DNA of 64,000 bases from an uncultured Eubacteriales bacterium (GCA_900544765.1 UQWI01000005.1:128944-192943), one strand, 5' to 3'; numbered from the stretch's first letter, positions 1 through 11,369 are shown. The notes: generated by a model not told the origin, from the sequence alone. Numbers and translations are program-made.

Positions 1-19
1 AAAAATTCATAAATAATAC

Positions 20-48
20 TTCAATTTTTCCCGCCCGTGTGGTACAAT
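20..48 (+). promoter_or_regulatory. SigA-type promoter of hpf
   Basis: TTCAAT at 20-25 and TACAAT at 43-48 are separated by 17 bases, and the hpf start codon follows 34 bases later. The spacing and -10 box fit a housekeeping promoter; the -35 box is only a moderate match. Confidence 0.6.
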
Positions 49-81
49 GTATATAAACCAACCGGAAGGAGCTGAAAAGCC

Positions 82-624
82 ATGAAGTTTACGTTCACCG
101 AGAAAAAAATGGACGTTTCCGACGACCTGCGCGCATACGCGGAGAAGAAGATCGGCAAAATCGATAAGTTCTTCAAAACGGACAGCGACGCCTTCGTGAC
201 CTTCTCCACTGAGCGCGGCCGTTTCCGCGCCGAGGTCACGATAAAGAACAACGGGATGTTCTACCGCGTGAGCGAGCTTACCGGCGACATGTACGCCTCC
301 ATCGACTCGGCCGTTGCCAGCATCGAGAGGCAGATACGCAAGAACAAGACCCGTCTCGAGAAGAGGCTTCGCGCAGGTGCGATAGAGCGTGAGATCAAAC
401 CCTACCAGGTCGCCGGCGACGATACCGGCGAGGAAGAGTTCAAAGTCGTCCGCAACAAGAAGTTCTACATCGCCCCCATGAGCGTCGATGAGGCCATTTT
501 GCAGATGAACCTGCTCGAGCACGAGTTCTTCGTGTTCCGCAACGCCGATGAGCGCGACGAGTTCTCCGTCGTTTACCGCCGCAAAAACGGCGGCTACGGC
601 CTGATAACGGACAGCAAGGACTAA
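82..624 (+). CDS. hpf: Long-form ribosome hibernation promoting factor (HPF)
   Basis: 180 aa, the length of the long Firmicutes HPF that dimerises 70S ribosomes into inactive 100S particles during slow growth. Residues 1-100 form the ribosome-binding S30AE domain, opening with a beta strand (MKFTFTEKKMDV) and rich in Lys/Arg (SIERQIRKNKTRLEKRL). Residues 120-180 form the C-terminal dimerisation domain, with the family pattern VRNKKFYIAPMSVDEAILQM. The start ATG follows GGAAGGAG. The gene is monocistronic, between a promoter and a strong terminator. Identification rests on sequence pattern and is secure. Confidence 0.95.
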   Translation: MKFTFTEKKMDVSDDLRAYAEKKIGKIDKFFKTDSDAFVTFSTERGRFRAEVTIKNNGMFYRVSELTGDMYASIDSAVASIERQIRKNKTRLEKRLRAGAIEREIKPYQVAGDDTGEEEFKVVRNKKFYIAPMSVDEAILQMNLLEHEFFVFRNADERDEFSVVYRRKNGGYGLITDSKD

Positions 625-632
625 GCCAAACC

Positions 633-661
633 AAAAAAGCTCCCCTCCGGGGAGCTTTTTT
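633..661 (+). terminator. Intrinsic terminator after hpf
   Basis: A 7-bp GC-rich stem (GCTCCCC/GGGGAGC, loop TCC) is flanked by A6 and T6, so it can act on both strands. It begins 8 bases after the hpf stop. Confidence 0.9.
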
Positions 662-699
662 GTTAGTCCGGCGGGCTGCCGCGCAGGAGAATATGGACT

Positions 700-728
700 T
701 TGCTTTTTTGCCCTGTCCGTGGTATGAT
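700..728 (+). promoter_or_regulatory. Promoter of the alpha/beta hydrolase gene
   Basis: TTGCTT at 700-705 and TATGAT at 723-728 with 17-bp spacing lie 30 bases before the chosen ATG at 759. This supports that start over upstream in-frame codons. Confidence 0.6.
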
Positions 729-758
729 AACCGGGCAAACTCTTTAAGGGGGATTATT

Positions 759-1709
759 ATGCGCAAGGGCGCGGCCGTCGCCGCCACACTCGCCGCCGCG
801 GCTGCCGCCGCGCTCGGCTTTACATACAAGCTGGCCTTTTACTCCAGGCCCGGCCATGACGAGCCGTACAAGCTGCCGCAGGGCAAGCAGTACCAGGCCG
901 GGCGCGAGCGCATGCTCTCCCTGATACGCGCCCTTGACGCCGAGCGGTACGAGCCGGTGTACATCACCGCGCGCGACGGCACGAGGCTCTTCGCCCGCTA
1001 CTACCATGTGCGCGACGGCGCCCCGCTGCAGATTGAGTTCCACGGCTACCGGGGCAGCGCGCTGCGCGACTTCTGCGGCGGCGACGCCCTGGCCCGCTCA
1101 CTGGGAATGAACACGCTGCTCGTGGACGAGAGGGCGCACGGCGGCAGCAGCGGACACGCAATCACCTTCGGTATACGCGAGCGCTATGACGTCCTGGCCT
1201 GGTGCGAGTACGCGTCGGAGCGCTTCGGCGGCGCGCCCATCTTCCTGGCGGGCGTGTCCATGGGCGCGGCGACCGTGCTGATGGCCTCTGATTTGCCCCT
1301 GCCCCGAAACGTCGCCGGCATCTTCGCCGACTGCCCTTACTCCTCGCCCGAAGCTATAATACGCAAGGTGTGCATTCAGGACGCGCACCTTCCGGCCGCG
1401 ATAGCCATGCCGCTGGTGCGCCTGGCGGCAAAGTGCGGAGGCTTTAATCTGCGCGAGGCCTCGGCCGTCAGCTCTGTGAGCCGCACCCGGATTCCGGTGC
1501 TAATCGTCCACGGCGGCGACGACCGCTTTGTCCCCTGCTCCATGAGCCGCGAGATATACGCCTCGTGCTCATCGCCCGCCAGGCTGGAAATCTTCGAAGG
1601 CGCCGGCCACGGGCTCAGCTACATAGTGGACGAGGAGCGCTATTCGCTCTGTGCCGCTCAATTCGTGCACGACTGCCTGGAGCGTCTGGGCGTTCACAGC
1701 GCCGTCTGA
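759..1709 (+). CDS. Membrane-anchored or secreted alpha/beta hydrolase
   Basis: 316 aa. The N-terminus (MRKGAAVAATLAAAAAAALG) is a signal anchor, so the enzyme probably faces outside. The nucleophile elbow is GVSMGAAT (Ser nucleophile), preceded by the strand and H-G motif IEFHGYRGS that forms the oxyanion region. A C-terminal DDRFVP supplies the acid and GAGHGLSY the catalytic His. These are the marks of the BAAT/dienelactone-hydrolase-like branch often annotated as a lysophospholipase or YqkD-type hydrolase. The substrate cannot be told. The start at 759 has a GGGGGA ribosome site and lies after a good promoter. Confidence 0.85.
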   Translation: MRKGAAVAATLAAAAAAALGFTYKLAFYSRPGHDEPYKLPQGKQYQAGRERMLSLIRALDAERYEPVYITARDGTRLFARYYHVRDGAPLQIEFHGYRGSALRDFCGGDALARSLGMNTLLVDERAHGGSSGHAITFGIRERYDVLAWCEYASERFGGAPIFLAGVSMGAATVLMASDLPLPRNVAGIFADCPYSSPEAIIRKVCIQDAHLPAAIAMPLVRLAAKCGGFNLREASAVSSVSRTRIPVLIVHGGDDRFVPCSMSREIYASCSSPARLEIFEGAGHGLSYIVDEERYSLCAAQFVHDCLERLGVHSAV

Positions 1710-1784
1710 GTTGAAACTTCAATCACGCGGGATGTCCGCCGCCTCGCCGAGGCTCACACATAAAGAAAACGGAGGTATGCGCTT

Positions 1785-2708
1785 ATGCGTTGGATAGAGG
1801 CCGCTTTCCGCGCCCCCGCGGGAAAGCTTGACGAGCTGTGCGACGCGCTCACGGAGCTGGGTGCGGACGGACTTGTCATAGAGGATGAAGCGGATTTCAA
1901 ACGCTTCCTCGAGGAGAACCGCCAGTACTGGGACTACGTCGACGACGAGCTAGAAAACCGTTACAAGGGCGTCTCGCGCGTCAAGGCCTACGTCGCGGAC
2001 GACGCCGGAGGGCGCGCCACGCTGGCCCGCTGGACCGAAGCGCTGGGCATAGAGCCTGAGACGCGCTCCATAGCCGACGAGGACTGGGCTGAGAATTGGA
2101 AGCAGTACTACAAGCCCATCCCCATCGGTGAAAACCTGCTCGTCCTGCCCAAGTGGGAGCCGGAGCCAGAGGGCAACGCGCGCCGCGTTCTGAAGCTCGA
2201 CCCAGGCCTCGCCTTCGGCACGGGCGGCCACGCCACGACGCGCATGTGCCTCGAGTTCCTCGAAGGCCTTGCCGCCCCCGGCAAGCGCGTACTGGATTTG
2301 GGCTGCGGCAGCGGCATACTCGGCATCGGCGCGCTCGTGCTGGGCTGCGATAGCTGCACGGGCTGCGACATAGACCACAAGAGTCCGGAGGCCGCCGCCG
2401 ACAACGCCGCTCTCAACGGCATAGCACCGGAGAGCTATAACATGTACACCGGCGACGTGCTCTCCGACAAGCGCCTGCGCGCCAAGCTCGGCGGCGGTTA
2501 CGACATCGTCCTGGCCAACATCGTCTCCGACGTCATAATCCCGCTGGCGCCTTACGCCAGGGACTGCACTGCGCCGGGCGGCGTGTTCATCACCAGCGGC
2601 ATAATCGACGGCCGCCAGGATGAGGTCGCCTCGGCCATTGAGTCCGCGGGCTTCCGCATTGAGCGCCATCTCTCCGAGGAGGGCTGGCACGCCTTCCTCT
2701 GCGTCTGA
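1785..2708 (+). CDS. prmA: Ribosomal protein L11 methyltransferase
   Basis: 307 aa. Transfers methyl groups from S-adenosylmethionine to ribosomal protein L11 in the cytoplasm. The N-terminal substrate-binding domain (about 1-110) ends with the family signature DEDWAENWKQYYKP. The Rossmann fold follows: GLAFGTGGHATT, VLDLGCGSGILGI (SAM-binding motif I) and VLANIVSDVI (motif IV). Start supported by ACGGAGGT upstream. In many Firmicutes prmA follows dnaJ; here it abuts dnaJ convergently across a terminator. Confidence 0.95.
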   Translation: MRWIEAAFRAPAGKLDELCDALTELGADGLVIEDEADFKRFLEENRQYWDYVDDELENRYKGVSRVKAYVADDAGGRATLARWTEALGIEPETRSIADEDWAENWKQYYKPIPIGENLLVLPKWEPEPEGNARRVLKLDPGLAFGTGGHATTRMCLEFLEGLAAPGKRVLDLGCGSGILGIGALVLGCDSCTGCDIDHKSPEAAADNAALNGIAPESYNMYTGDVLSDKRLRAKLGGGYDIVLANIVSDVIIPLAPYARDCTAPGGVFITSGIIDGRQDEVASAIESAGFRIERHLSEEGWHAFLCV

Positions 2709-2710
2709 AT

Positions 2711-2744
2711 AAAAAACCGGGGCCGGTCAGATGACCGGCCCCGG
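2711..2744 (-). terminator. Terminator of the hrcA-grpE-dnaK-dnaJ operon
   Basis: A 13-bp perfect stem (CCGGGGCCGGTCA pairing with TGACCGGCCCCGG) has a U6 tract on the minus strand, so it ends the chaperone operon. On the plus strand no T run follows, but it may still slow prmA transcription. Confidence 0.85.
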
Positions 2745-2760
2745 CTGCCGTATAAACAGC

Positions 2761-3918
2761 TTAGCTCTTCTTTTTCTTCTTGAAGAGGCCGCCGCTCTCT
2801 CCGGCCTCCTCGCCCATGGCCCTTGCGTATTCTCTCAAGGCCTCTTTCTGGCGGGAGTTCAGGCCCTTGGGCACCGCCACGTTCACGGTCACATACTGGT
2901 CGCCGCGTCCCGAGCCGCGCAGGTATGGTATGCCCTTGCCGCGCAGACGGAAAACTGTACCCGGCTGCGTCCCCTCGGGTATTGTCAGCTTGACCGGCCC
3001 GTCTATGGTGTCGACCTGCAAGTCTGCGCCGAGCGCCGCCTGGGCGAAGCTGACGGTGGCCTCGCTGAGCACGCTCGTGCCGTCGCGCTCGAACTTGTCG
3101 CTCTCGCGCACGGCCACGGTGACCAGCAGGTCTCCGGCCGGGCCGCCGTTCGTACCCGCGCTGCCCTGTCCCTTGAGGGACACGGTCTGGCCGTCGTCTA
3201 TGCCGGCCGGTATGTTCACGGTTATCTTCTTGTTGCGGCGTATTGCGCCCTTGCCGCGGCAAGTCGGGCAGGGCTCGTGAATTATCTTGCCTGTGCCGCC
3301 GCACTTCGGGCAGGCGCCCGTGGACTGCACCATGCCGAAAGGCGTGCGCTTCGTCGTGCGGACAGTGCCGCTGCCGTGGCAGTCGGGGCAAGTCTCCGCT
3401 GTGGTACCCGCGGCACATCCGCTGCCGTGGCAGTCGGGGCACTCCTCAACGCGGCCCACGCTTATCTCCTTCTTGCAGCCGAAGGCCGCCTCTTCAAAGG
3501 TGAGCGTCACGCCCACGCGCACGCTCTCGCCGCGCTGCGGGCCGTTCCGGCGCGCGGAGGACGAGCCGCCTCCGAAGCCGAATATGTCGCCCAGGTCGCC
3601 GAATATATCTCCAAAGCCGCCAAAACCGCCGAAGTCCCCGAATCCGCCGAAGCCGCCGCCTGCTCCGCCGCCGAAACCGGCGTTGGGGTCAAAGGCCGCG
3701 TGTCCGAACTGGTCGTACTTCTTGCGCTTCTCAGGGTCGCTCAGCACCTGCGCCGCCTCGTTAAGTTCCTTGAACTTCTCCTCGCACTCCTTGTCGCCGG
3801 GGTGCAAATCGGGGTGGTACTGCTTGGCAAGCTTCCTGTATGCCTTCTTTATGTCGTCATCCGAGGCGTTTTTGCTGACGCCAAGGACTTCATAGTAATC
3901 TCGTTTCTGTTCCGCCAT
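2761..3918 (-). CDS. dnaJ: Chaperone protein DnaJ (Hsp40)
   Basis: 385 aa. Stimulates DnaK ATPase and delivers unfolded clients. J domain at 1-70 with the essential HPD (YHPDLHPGD); Gly/Phe-rich linker at about 75-125; four CxxCxGxG zinc repeats at about 145-215 ([32 protein letters not shown]); C-terminal client-binding domains; a Lys-rich end (FKKKKKS). All features of a full type I DnaJ are present. Start ATG lies after AGAGGTG. It is the last gene of the hrcA operon but is separated from dnaK by a MITE and has its own promoter-like sequence. Confidence 0.97.
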   Translation of the reverse strand: MAEQKRDYYEVLGVSKNASDDDIKKAYRKLAKQYHPDLHPGDKECEEKFKELNEAAQVLSDPEKRKKYDQFGHAAFDPNAGFGGGAGGGFGGFGDFGGFGGFGDIFGDLGDIFGFGGGSSSARRNGPQRGESVRVGVTLTFEEAAFGCKKEISVGRVEECPDCHGSGCAAGTTAETCPDCHGSGTVRTTKRTPFGMVQSTGACPKCGGTGKIIHEPCPTCRGKGAIRRNKKITVNIPAGIDDGQTVSLKGQGSAGTNGGPAGDLLVTVAVRESDKFERDGTSVLSEATVSFAQAALGADLQVDTIDGPVKLTIPEGTQPGTVFRLRGKGIPYLRGSGRGDQYVTVNVAVPKGLNSRQKEALREYARAMGEEAGESGGLFKKKKKS

Positions 3919-3989
3919 ATACTCACGTCACCTCTTTACAGCAAGCGTGCGCCGAAGCCCCAGCCCCGGCGCGACGCATCATGCCATAA

Positions 3990-4018
3990 AACATAACACA
4001 ATTTGTTTGCGCAGTCAA
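3990..4018 (-). promoter_or_regulatory. Putative private promoter of dnaJ
   Basis: On the minus strand TTGACT (4013-4018) and TATGTT (3990-3995) are 17 bp apart, 70 bases upstream of dnaJ and downstream of the MITE. No CIRCE operator is seen here, so dnaJ could be partly uncoupled from HrcA control. Confidence 0.5.
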
Positions 4019-4124
4019 AATAGTTTCTCCATGCCCGACTTGCGTACCCCGCGCCGGGCTTCGCCGCCGCACCCTATCGGGCGCTCCGACGGACGGGCGG
4101 CACTCCCAGCCATACGTCTCACTC

Positions 4125-4291
4125 TAGGGTGTCTCTGACGGGTGGACGGTGGCAAGACATTCGCTGAGGTGGAGCAGATGCAAGGCTTTGCGACCGCCGC
4201 TGTACTTTGTGTACAGCAAGGGAGCAAAACGAAGCAGATGCCCTCATCAGTAGAATGGATTGGCGCCGTACATCCAGTCAGAGACACCCTA
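4125..4291. mobile_element. Palindromic MITE between dnaK and dnaJ
   Basis: A 167-bp element with perfect 15-bp terminal inverted repeats (TAGGGTGTCTCTGAC at 4125-4139 and its complement at 4277-4291). The two halves stay similar well beyond the ends (ACGG, CAA, CATTC, CTGA and GCA blocks align), and the exact centre (4208) is a perfect GCTGTAC/GTACAGC hairpin. If the element starts at GGGTGTC, it is flanked by TA on both sides, as for Tc1/mariner-IS630 elements. It has no believable transposase gene. Transcribed within the operon it would fold into one long hairpin. Confidence 0.85.
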
Positions 4292-4295
4292 AAAA

Positions 4296-6137
<1,842 letters not shown>

Positions 6138-6195
6138 GATGATTTCCTCCAGTGTAAGTTACAGAATGAATTTATGTGAATTGAGTGAATGCTTG

Positions 6196-6792
6196 TCAGT
6201 TGACGACCTTGACCATGGCGAAGCGGATGACCTTGTCGCCCATCTTGAAGCCCTTCTGGAGCTCCTGGACTATTATATTCTCGCCCTGGCTCTCGTCCGT
6301 GTCGTGCATGACGGCGTTGTGGAGCGCCGGGTCGAAGGTCTTTCCCACGGACTCTATCTCCGTGACGCCCAGCCTGGACAGTATGTCCTTGAACTGGGTC
6401 ATTATCATTTCGACGCCCTTGCGGTAGGCCTCGTCGGCGGTGGACTGTTCGAGCGCGCGCACGAGGTTGTCGTACACGGGCAGGAACTTGGTCACAGTGT
6501 CGCTGCGGACGTCGTTGAAAATGCTGTCCCGCTCCCTCTGCGAGCGCTTGCGGTAGTTGTCGTACTCCGCCGCCAGGCGCAGGTAGCGGTCATGCTCCGC
6601 CGCCAGCTTCGACGCACAGTCGTCGGGCTGTGGCGCAGCCTCCTCCGTCTTGGCCTCCGCGGCCTTTGCGTCCTCCGCGGCGTCGTTCTGCGCGCCCTGC
6701 TCGGGCGGGGTTTCCCTTTCCTCGGCCTCCTGGTTCTTGGCCTCCTGCTCGGGGACGGCGTTGTCCTCCGGCCTATTCTTCTTGTTGCTCAT
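6196..6792 (-). CDS. grpE: Nucleotide exchange factor GrpE
   Basis: 198 aa. Releases ADP from DnaK. The first 55 residues are acidic and low-complexity (Glu/Ala-rich), as often in Firmicutes; the core starts with the long coiled coil (YLRLAAEYDNYRKRSQRERD) and ends in the beta domain with VGKTFDPALHNAVMH, the family signature. It overlaps the end of hrcA by 20 bases, which suggests coupled translation. Confidence 0.96.
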   Translation of the reverse strand: MSNKKNRPEDNAVPEQEAKNQEAEERETPPEQGAQNDAAEDAKAAEAKTEEAAPQPDDCASKLAAEHDRYLRLAAEYDNYRKRSQRERDSIFNDVRSDTVTKFLPVYDNLVRALEQSTADEAYRKGVEMIMTQFKDILSRLGVTEIESVGKTFDPALHNAVMHDTDESQGENIIVQELQKGFKMGDKVIRFAMVKVVN

Positions 6793-7870
6793 TCGTATCT
6801 TCCTTTATAATGAGTTTGTTGTCCAGGCCTTTCGGCGGGGCGGCGCCTCCTCCGAGGCGTTCGGACAGCGCTTTGGCGATGAGCCCAAGCTTTGCGGCCA
6901 CAGAGGAATAATCCATCCTGGTCGGCCCTACCACGCCTATCAGTCCCTTGGTGTCGTCGCCCATGTCATAGCTGGCCAGCACTACGCTCGAGTCCTTCAG
7001 CTCCTCAGCTACGTTCTCCGGGCCTATGAGCACCTTTATCCCCTCGCCGTCGACGTCGTAGACGTCCGGCAGGTTCCTGATGTGCTCGGCGTCAGAGATG
7101 TAGCTCATCAGCGCGTGGGCCTTCGCCGGATCCTGATACTCCGGCTGAGCCAGCAGGCGGTTTGTACCGGTTACACACGCCTCTGCGGTTTGCGCCTGCG
7201 AGAGTATCTCGATGGCGAACGAGGCGATGACGCCCGTGAGCCCCATTGTGTCGTCCACCGCGCGCTCCGTGGCCCGTATCGTCAGCGGCGTTATCCGCTC
7301 CTCCGTGATACCGGTGAAGTTCGCGTTGAACACGCTCGAGAGCTTCGCTATCATCTCCTGGCCCACGCTGACCGGCAGGTGGACGAGCTTGTTCCTGACG
7401 GTATCATTGCTCATCATGGCGACAATTATGAATGTGTTCGCGTCGATGTATATGAGGTCGAAGCGCTTTATCGTCGCCGGAGGCGGGGCCGCTATGGCCA
7501 TCGCCGGGTAGTTGGTCAGGCTGGACGCCAGCGCGCCCACGCTGCTGACCACGTCGTCGAGCTGCCGGAGCTTTTCGTTCAGGCTGCTGTTTATCGCCTC
7601 GGTCTCTTCAATCGAGAGCTTCTGCCGCTGCATCAGCTCGTTGACGTAGATGCGGTAGCCCTGCGGCGTCGGCACGCGCCCGGCGCTGGTGTGCGGCTGC
7701 TCAAGGTAGCCGAGCGAGGCCAGCTCCGCCAGCTCGTTGCGTATCGTCGCCGAGCTGCAGCCCAGGTCCGCAACCTGCGCTATCGTCTTTGAGCCGACCG
7801 GCTCCGCCGTGCGGATGTACTCCTCGACGACGGCGGCAAGTATTTTCTTTTTCCTGTCGGTCAAAGCCAT
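6773..7870 (-). CDS. hrcA: Heat-inducible transcription repressor HrcA
   Basis: 365 aa. Represses class I heat-shock genes by binding CIRCE. The N-terminal winged helix (LTDRKKKILAAVVEEYI, then GSKTIAQVADLGCSSATIRN) is typical; the GAF-like and C-terminal dimerisation parts follow, ending with the family motif VVGPTRMDYSSV. A GTG six bases upstream (7876) is in frame but overlaps the ribosome site AGAGGTG, so ATG at 7870 is the better start. First gene of its operon. Confidence 0.96.
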   Translation of the reverse strand: MALTDRKKKILAAVVEEYIRTAEPVGSKTIAQVADLGCSSATIRNELAELASLGYLEQPHTSAGRVPTPQGYRIYVNELMQRQKLSIEETEAINSSLNEKLRQLDDVVSSVGALASSLTNYPAMAIAAPPPATIKRFDLIYIDANTFIIVAMMSNDTVRNKLVHLPVSVGQEMIAKLSSVFNANFTGITEERITPLTIRATERAVDDTMGLTGVIASFAIEILSQAQTAEACVTGTNRLLAQPEYQDPAKAHALMSYISDAEHIRNLPDVYDVDGEGIKVLIGPENVAEELKDSSVVLASYDMGDDTKGLIGVVGPTRMDYSSVAAKLGLIAKALSERLGGGAAPPKGLDNKLIIKEDTNEQQEE

Positions 7871-7936
7871 TTTCACCTCTGGAGGCCCGTGCCCTATTCT
7901 AGCGGAGCCGCGCGCTGCACGCCGGCTTCCCGCTGG

Positions 7937-7963
7937 TTGGCACTCTCAACCTCCGAGTGCTAA
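7937..7963 (-). promoter_or_regulatory. CIRCE operator
   Basis: TTGGCACTC-N9-GAGTGCTAA differs from the CIRCE consensus (TTAGCACTC-N9-GAGTGCTAA) at one base. It overlaps the -10 box of the hrcA promoter, so HrcA binding would block the polymerase. Confidence 0.97.
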
Positions 7964-7990
7964 TATATCACTGAGGAGTGTCGATGTCAA
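7962..7990 (-). promoter_or_regulatory. SigA promoter of the hrcA operon
   Basis: On the minus strand TTGACA (7985-7990) and TATATT (7962-7967) are 17 bp apart, a near-consensus promoter embedded in CIRCE. Confidence 0.9.
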
Positions 7991-8007
7991 TAGCGGCAAA
8001 TGAAGAA

Positions 8008-8036
8008 TTGACAGATTGTTCATAAATGAGTATTCT
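8008..8036 (+). promoter_or_regulatory. Divergent promoter of the lipoprotein pair
   Basis: TTGACA at 8008-8013 and TATTCT at 8031-8036 with a 17-bp spacer, facing away from the hrcA promoter only 18 bp apart. The leader to the start at 8144 is about 100 nt and contains a GCCGGTCCAGGCCGGC hairpin. Confidence 0.75.
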
Positions 8037-8143
8037 AAAGTATATATAATAGCTTCGGCGCCCTGACGTAGGCTGACGTCCCCGCCGGAGCGTGAAAGCT
8101 ATCAGCCGGTCCAGGCCGGCTGTGACCCTTGGGAGGATAAAAC

Positions 8144-8980
8144 ATGAAGAAACTAACCGCGCTGCTCGCCGCGTCGGCGCTGATGCTGTCGCTGGCGGCC
8201 TGCGGCGATTTCGCGCCGGATCCCACGGACGCCCCGACGGCGGCGCTCGACTACTCATATACTGAAAGCACATTCCCGGACGTGGCCGGCAGCGCGGCCT
8301 ACACGCCGCTGATGGAGGCCGTAACGGCGATAATGCTCGGTACCACGCGCGAAAACGCGGCCGGCTATCTGAGCCTGGGCGCCACCGACGCGGCCTGGGA
8401 CGCGCTCGGCAGCGGCGAGGCGGGCGTTGTCGTCGCCCCGGAGGGCTCTTCCATGCCATCCGGCATAGACACCGCGCCCATATCCCGCGACGCGCTCGTA
8501 TTCTTCGTCGGCGCGGACAGCCCTGTGAGCGACCTCAGCTCCGACGAGCTCAGAAGCATTTTCACGGGGCGCGAGGACAGCTGGCAGTCCTACGGCGGCG
8601 ACGGCTCTATACAGATACTCACCCGCCCCGAGGGCAGCGGCTCAATCGCCGCGCTTGAGCGGCTCATCGGCTGTGACAGTGAGCTTGTCACCGGTGAAAG
8701 CCTGCCGCTCACGGGCAGCGATGTGATAGGCTTCGGCCTGTGGAGCGAGTGCGAGCTCTCCGGCCTGGCGGACGGATACAAGCTCCTCTCCGTCGACGGC
8801 GTGGATCCCTCGGCGGACAGCATACGCTCCGGCGAGTACGCGCTCAGCCTGGACGTGCTCGCGGGCGTGAGCTCAGGCGCGGCCGAGGACAGCGCCGAGC
8901 GCACACTTTGGCTCTGGCTGCAGGGCAGCGTCGGACAGGCGTTCATATCCTCGCAGGGCTATTTGGAGGCAGTCAGATGA
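8144..8980 (+). CDS. PBP-like (PstS-family) solute-binding lipoprotein
   Basis: 278 aa. Signal peptide with lipobox LSLAAC, Cys about residue 23, so it is anchored on the outer face of the membrane. The body resembles the PstS/PBP2 phosphate-binding group: DALVFFVGADSPVSDLSSDE, then IFTGREDSWQSYGG, then the PEGSGSIAA loop where PstS proteins have SGS. It lacks pstC, pstA and pstB nearby, so it may act as a sensor or scavenger rather than an importer subunit. Its stop overlaps the next start (ATGA), implying one operon. Confidence 0.75.
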   Translation: MKKLTALLAASALMLSLAACGDFAPDPTDAPTAALDYSYTESTFPDVAGSAAYTPLMEAVTAIMLGTTRENAAGYLSLGATDAAWDALGSGEAGVVVAPEGSSMPSGIDTAPISRDALVFFVGADSPVSDLSSDELRSIFTGREDSWQSYGGDGSIQILTRPEGSGSIAALERLIGCDSELVTGESLPLTGSDVIGFGLWSECELSGLADGYKLLSVDGVDPSADSIRSGEYALSLDVLAGVSSGAAEDSAERTLWLWLQGSVGQAFISSQGYLEAVR

Positions 8981-10419
8981 AAAAACGCATGATACCGCTC
9001 GCGCTCTGCCTGGCGCTGCTCCTGACGGGCTGCGGGCTCACCGACCAGTGGAATACGGTCAAGGAGGAGTACATCGACCCCGCCGTGGAGCGCGCCGACG
9101 GAGACGTGGCGGAGGAGGACAACGGCATCGTTGCCCCCAACGTGGCCACAGACCGCGAGGAGCTCACCGACTTTGTGCCGTTTGAGTCCGTATATACCCG
9201 CGCCGACGGAGAGACCATCAGCACCCTGACCGTTTCGGACTCCTACGGCAGGCTTCTGCCCTTTGCAGGCGGCCTGGTCACCGAGGGCGGAGAAATCGTC
9301 CTCGACCCGGTGCTGCAGAGCATCACCGCGGCCAGCTACGAGTCCGGGGGCGCAACCATGTACCTCGGCATCTATATCCTGCAGAACACGGACGGCATGT
9401 ACGCTGTCTGCGGCGCGGACGGCAGCTGGATAAGCGGCTTCGACTACGTCTCCGTCTACCCGATGGAGATTGGCGTGCTCTGCGTGACCGATGAGGACGC
9501 CAATCTCGGCGTCTGCTACGCCGAGGACGGCACCCAGGTCTTTGACACGGCGAACTTCTCCGACCGCAGCATGATGGCGGCGGGCAGCCTTTCCGCACTC
9601 GCCCAGTACGGCAACGGCTACATGCTCTGCACCTACGCCGACGGCGAGAAGAGCTTCCTGCGCGCCGACGGCACCGCGCTCAACCGCAACGAGGGCCGCA
9701 CCAGCTATTTTCAGGACGCCCTGCCCTTCTCCGAGGGCTACGCGGCAGTGCGCAGCAACGGCCTCTGGGGCTACGTCAATACCGACGGGGAATACGCCGT
9801 GCAGCCTGCATATGAGCAGGCCACCAGCTTCGTAGGCGGCGTCGCGGCCGTATACGGCGGCGGCATGTGGCAGATAATCGACACCACCGGCACCGTGAGG
9901 CTCCAGCTGCCCGGCGTGAGCGAGGTCACGCTCGGCTACGGGCACATTGAGGCCGACGGCACCTACTACAGCACAACCACCTTCGAGCAGGCCGTGTTCT
10001 ACGGCTACACCGGCGTACCCATCGACGGGGGCTTCTGGGTCAAGGGCGAGACCGGCGTGCGCGTGTTCCTCACCGACGGCAGCCAGGTCTACCTCTCCGG
10101 CGCGTCCGAAGTGCTCGGACGCAGCGGGGACCTGTGGCTCGTCAGCCTGGCCGACGGCAGCAGCGCGGTGCTCGACGAGTACAGCCGTGTCATCATCTAC
10201 GGCGAGTGCTCCTTCGTGCACGACCAGGCCAACGGCGACACATATATATACAGCGCGCAGTCCCAGACGCTCTACGACGCCGACGGCAGCTTTGTGGCCG
10301 ACGGCTGCACGGGCACAGTAGTGGACAGCTTCGCCTGGTGCGAGGACGCGGACAGCTGCGGCTGGAAGAACAACTCCAACGAGTGGGTGTTCCGCGTGCC
10401 GACGGGCGGCGCGGACTGA
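8977..10419 (+). CDS. WG-repeat lipoprotein
   Basis: 480 aa. Lipobox LLLTGC gives a lipidated Cys at about residue 17. From about residue 75 the protein is built of short repeats of the WG type (for example GLWGYVNTDGEYAVQPAYEQ and GGMWQIIDTTGTVRLQLPG, plus PFAGGLVTEGGEIVLDP), a beta-rich presumed binding scaffold of unknown ligand. Start chosen at the ATGA overlap with the preceding lipoprotein; GGAGG lies 7 bases upstream. The pairing with a PstS-like protein suggests a shared extracytoplasmic job. Confidence 0.75.
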   Translation: MKKRMIPLALCLALLLTGCGLTDQWNTVKEEYIDPAVERADGDVAEEDNGIVAPNVATDREELTDFVPFESVYTRADGETISTLTVSDSYGRLLPFAGGLVTEGGEIVLDPVLQSITAASYESGGATMYLGIYILQNTDGMYAVCGADGSWISGFDYVSVYPMEIGVLCVTDEDANLGVCYAEDGTQVFDTANFSDRSMMAAGSLSALAQYGNGYMLCTYADGEKSFLRADGTALNRNEGRTSYFQDALPFSEGYAAVRSNGLWGYVNTDGEYAVQPAYEQATSFVGGVAAVYGGGMWQIIDTTGTVRLQLPGVSEVTLGYGHIEADGTYYSTTTFEQAVFYGYTGVPIDGGFWVKGETGVRVFLTDGSQVYLSGASEVLGRSGDLWLVSLADGSSAVLDEYSRVIIYGECSFVHDQANGDTYIYSAQSQTLYDADGSFVADGCTGTVVDSFAWCEDADSCGWKNNSNEWVFRVPTGGAD

Positions 10420-10577
10420 GGCCGCCGCACTGTTAGACTTACTTTAGTTCGGCATGCTTAAAAAACCAGCCGCGTCCGAAAGCGCCCCGCTGCGGCGGGG
10501 CCTGCTTCCGGATACGGCGGCGGAAATTATTTGAAAGTCCGGCAGGGGCCGTCCAGCGCGGCCTCCGCCGGCTTTTA

Positions 10578-10620
10578 TTCACAGTTTTTTAACTCACATG
10601 CGGCCCGAAAAAGCTATAAT
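10578..10620 (+). promoter_or_regulatory. Possible Pho-box-like promoter of the two-component operon
   Basis: A perfect TATAAT (10615-10620) has no recognisable -35 box. In its place are TTCACA (10578-10583) and TTAACT (10589-10594) with an 11-bp period, the layout of PhoP/PhoB direct repeats. Auto-activation by the downstream regulator is inferred, not shown. Confidence 0.4.
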
Positions 10621-10674
10621 TTAGGCAGATTATCATCGAGGCGCATTCTGCGCCGCGCCTGTGGAGGAATATAT

Positions 10675-11369
<695 letters not shown>

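Noticed and set aside
4015..4287. 90-codon minus open frame covering the MITE
   Set aside because: It runs through the MITE and its flank, starts in the terminal repeat and has no ribosome site; likely spurious.
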